64,000 bases of DNA from Flectonema sp. DT1601 (lineage: Eukaryota > Euglenozoa > Diplonemea > Diplonemida > Diplonemidae). This document shows positions 63,324 through 64,000 of the stretch, in pieces. Position 1 is the first letter of the stretch, and every line of letters begins with the position of its first letter. Both the position numbers and the translations under genes were made by a program. The notes under the pieces are model-generated. The model was not told where the DNA came from, searched no databases, and saw only the letters and a list, made by a program, of their open reading frames with translations. The stretch lies in the NCBI GenBank assembly GCA_964019425.1, contig OZ025859.1, forward strand, positions 248,001-312,000, written 5' to 3'.

Positions 63324-64000
63324 TAAACAATGTTATCATTGTTTTTTTTATCGTTCGACTTTGTTGACTAATTTCTATTTTCCGTTTTTTTTCTTTAAAA
63401 AATAAATAAAAAGAATTTAAAATAAAAAAAAAGAATAAACAATGTTATCATTGTTTTTTTATCGATCGACTATGTCGATCACTTTCTATTTTCCGTCCTG
63501 GTCAAGACGCTAAACTGATTGTTTTTTTTTCAAAATTAATAAAAAAGAATATAAAAAAAAAAAAAAAAAAGAATAAACAATGTTATCATTGTTTTTTTTT
63601 TTATCGTTCGACTTTGTCGACTAATTTCTATTTTCCGTTTCTTTTCTTTAAAGAATAAATAAAAAGAATTTAAAATAAAAAAAAAGAATAAACAATGTTA
63701 TCATTGTTTTTTTTATCGATCGACTATGTCGATCACTTTCTATTTTCCGTCCTGGTCAAGACGCTAAACTGATTGTTTTTTTTTTTCAAAATTAATAAAA
63801 AAGAATATAAAAAAATACAAAAAAAAAGAATAAACAATGTTATCATTGTTTTTTTTTATCGTTCGACTTTGTCGACTAATTTCTATTTTCCGTTTTTTTT
63901 CTTTTAAAAATAAATAAAAAGAATTTAAAATAAAAAAAAAGAATAAACAATGTTATCATTGTTTTTTTATCGATCGACTATGTCGATCACTTTCTATTTT
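62775..64000 (+). repeat. Satellite array, about ten units, running off the right edge
   Basis: The order of units is roughly A B A A B A B A B A, the same two types as in the main array. One unit (63178) has a T in the right arm of stem-loop 1 that still allows a G-T pair. The array continues past the window. Confidence 0.92.

Overview
This is a eukaryotic nuclear window, most likely from a euglenozoan and perhaps a diplonemid. The best clue is a duplicated nuclear gene for mitochondrial ATP synthase subunit c. As I remember the family, its c-ring helices ([38 protein letters not shown]) are closest to trypanosomatid subunit 9. Three other features fit. About a dozen genes in the first 29.6 kb all lie on the minus strand and are nearly all intronless. 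Several have a polypyrimidine-CAG acceptor-like site just upstream of the ATG. The two subunit c copies carry one ordinary GT-AG intron, which is unusual for kinetoplastids but normal for diplonemids and euglenids. The group assignment is inference.

Region 1 (1-29.6 kb) is a one-way gene cluster on the minus strand. From left to right it holds: a giant BEACH/PH-BEACH protein resembling LYST that runs off the left edge; an unknown 224-aa protein; a 1133-aa membrane P-loop GTPase with a Tudor-like segment; an unknown basic protein; a probable APC4 subunit of the anaphase-promoting complex; an unknown S/P-rich protein; a COQ11-like SDR oxidoreductase; an unknown 308-aa protein; an unknown protein with RPxSAP-type motifs; an OTU cysteine protease; and the two subunit c genes. 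A decayed pogo/Tigger-like DNA transposon with TA target duplications interrupts the cluster at 24.4-26.0 kb.

Region 2 (30-45 kb) is transposon-rich. It holds a LINE endonuclease scrap, fossil parts of a tyrosine-recombinase (DIRS/VIPER/TATE-like) retroelement, LINE-related sequence inside a large inverted repeat, a 1868-bp TIR transposon sitting inside a satellite unit, a large foldback, and a satellite array of about 23 units whose monomers are built from short stem-loops.

Region 3 (45-64 kb) holds a LINE with a restriction-like endonuclease (R2/NeSL/CRE type). Its 5' region carries about 213-bp tandem monomers and six GAGATACC repeats. Its ORF has no upstream ATG, carries an unusual roughly 650-residue coiled-coil extension after the endonuclease, and is disrupted by a 1982-bp internal tandem duplication. 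Directly behind it is an array of four nearly identical 1359-bp units, then an inverted copy, then another LINE 5' region that runs into the satellite.

The most interesting signal links the LINE 5' monomers and the satellite. Both carry the same stem-loops, with base-pair-preserving changes between families, and in two of three cases the LINE 5' region runs straight into the satellite instead of into the ORF. This suggests a non-autonomous, structure-bearing partner of the LINE.
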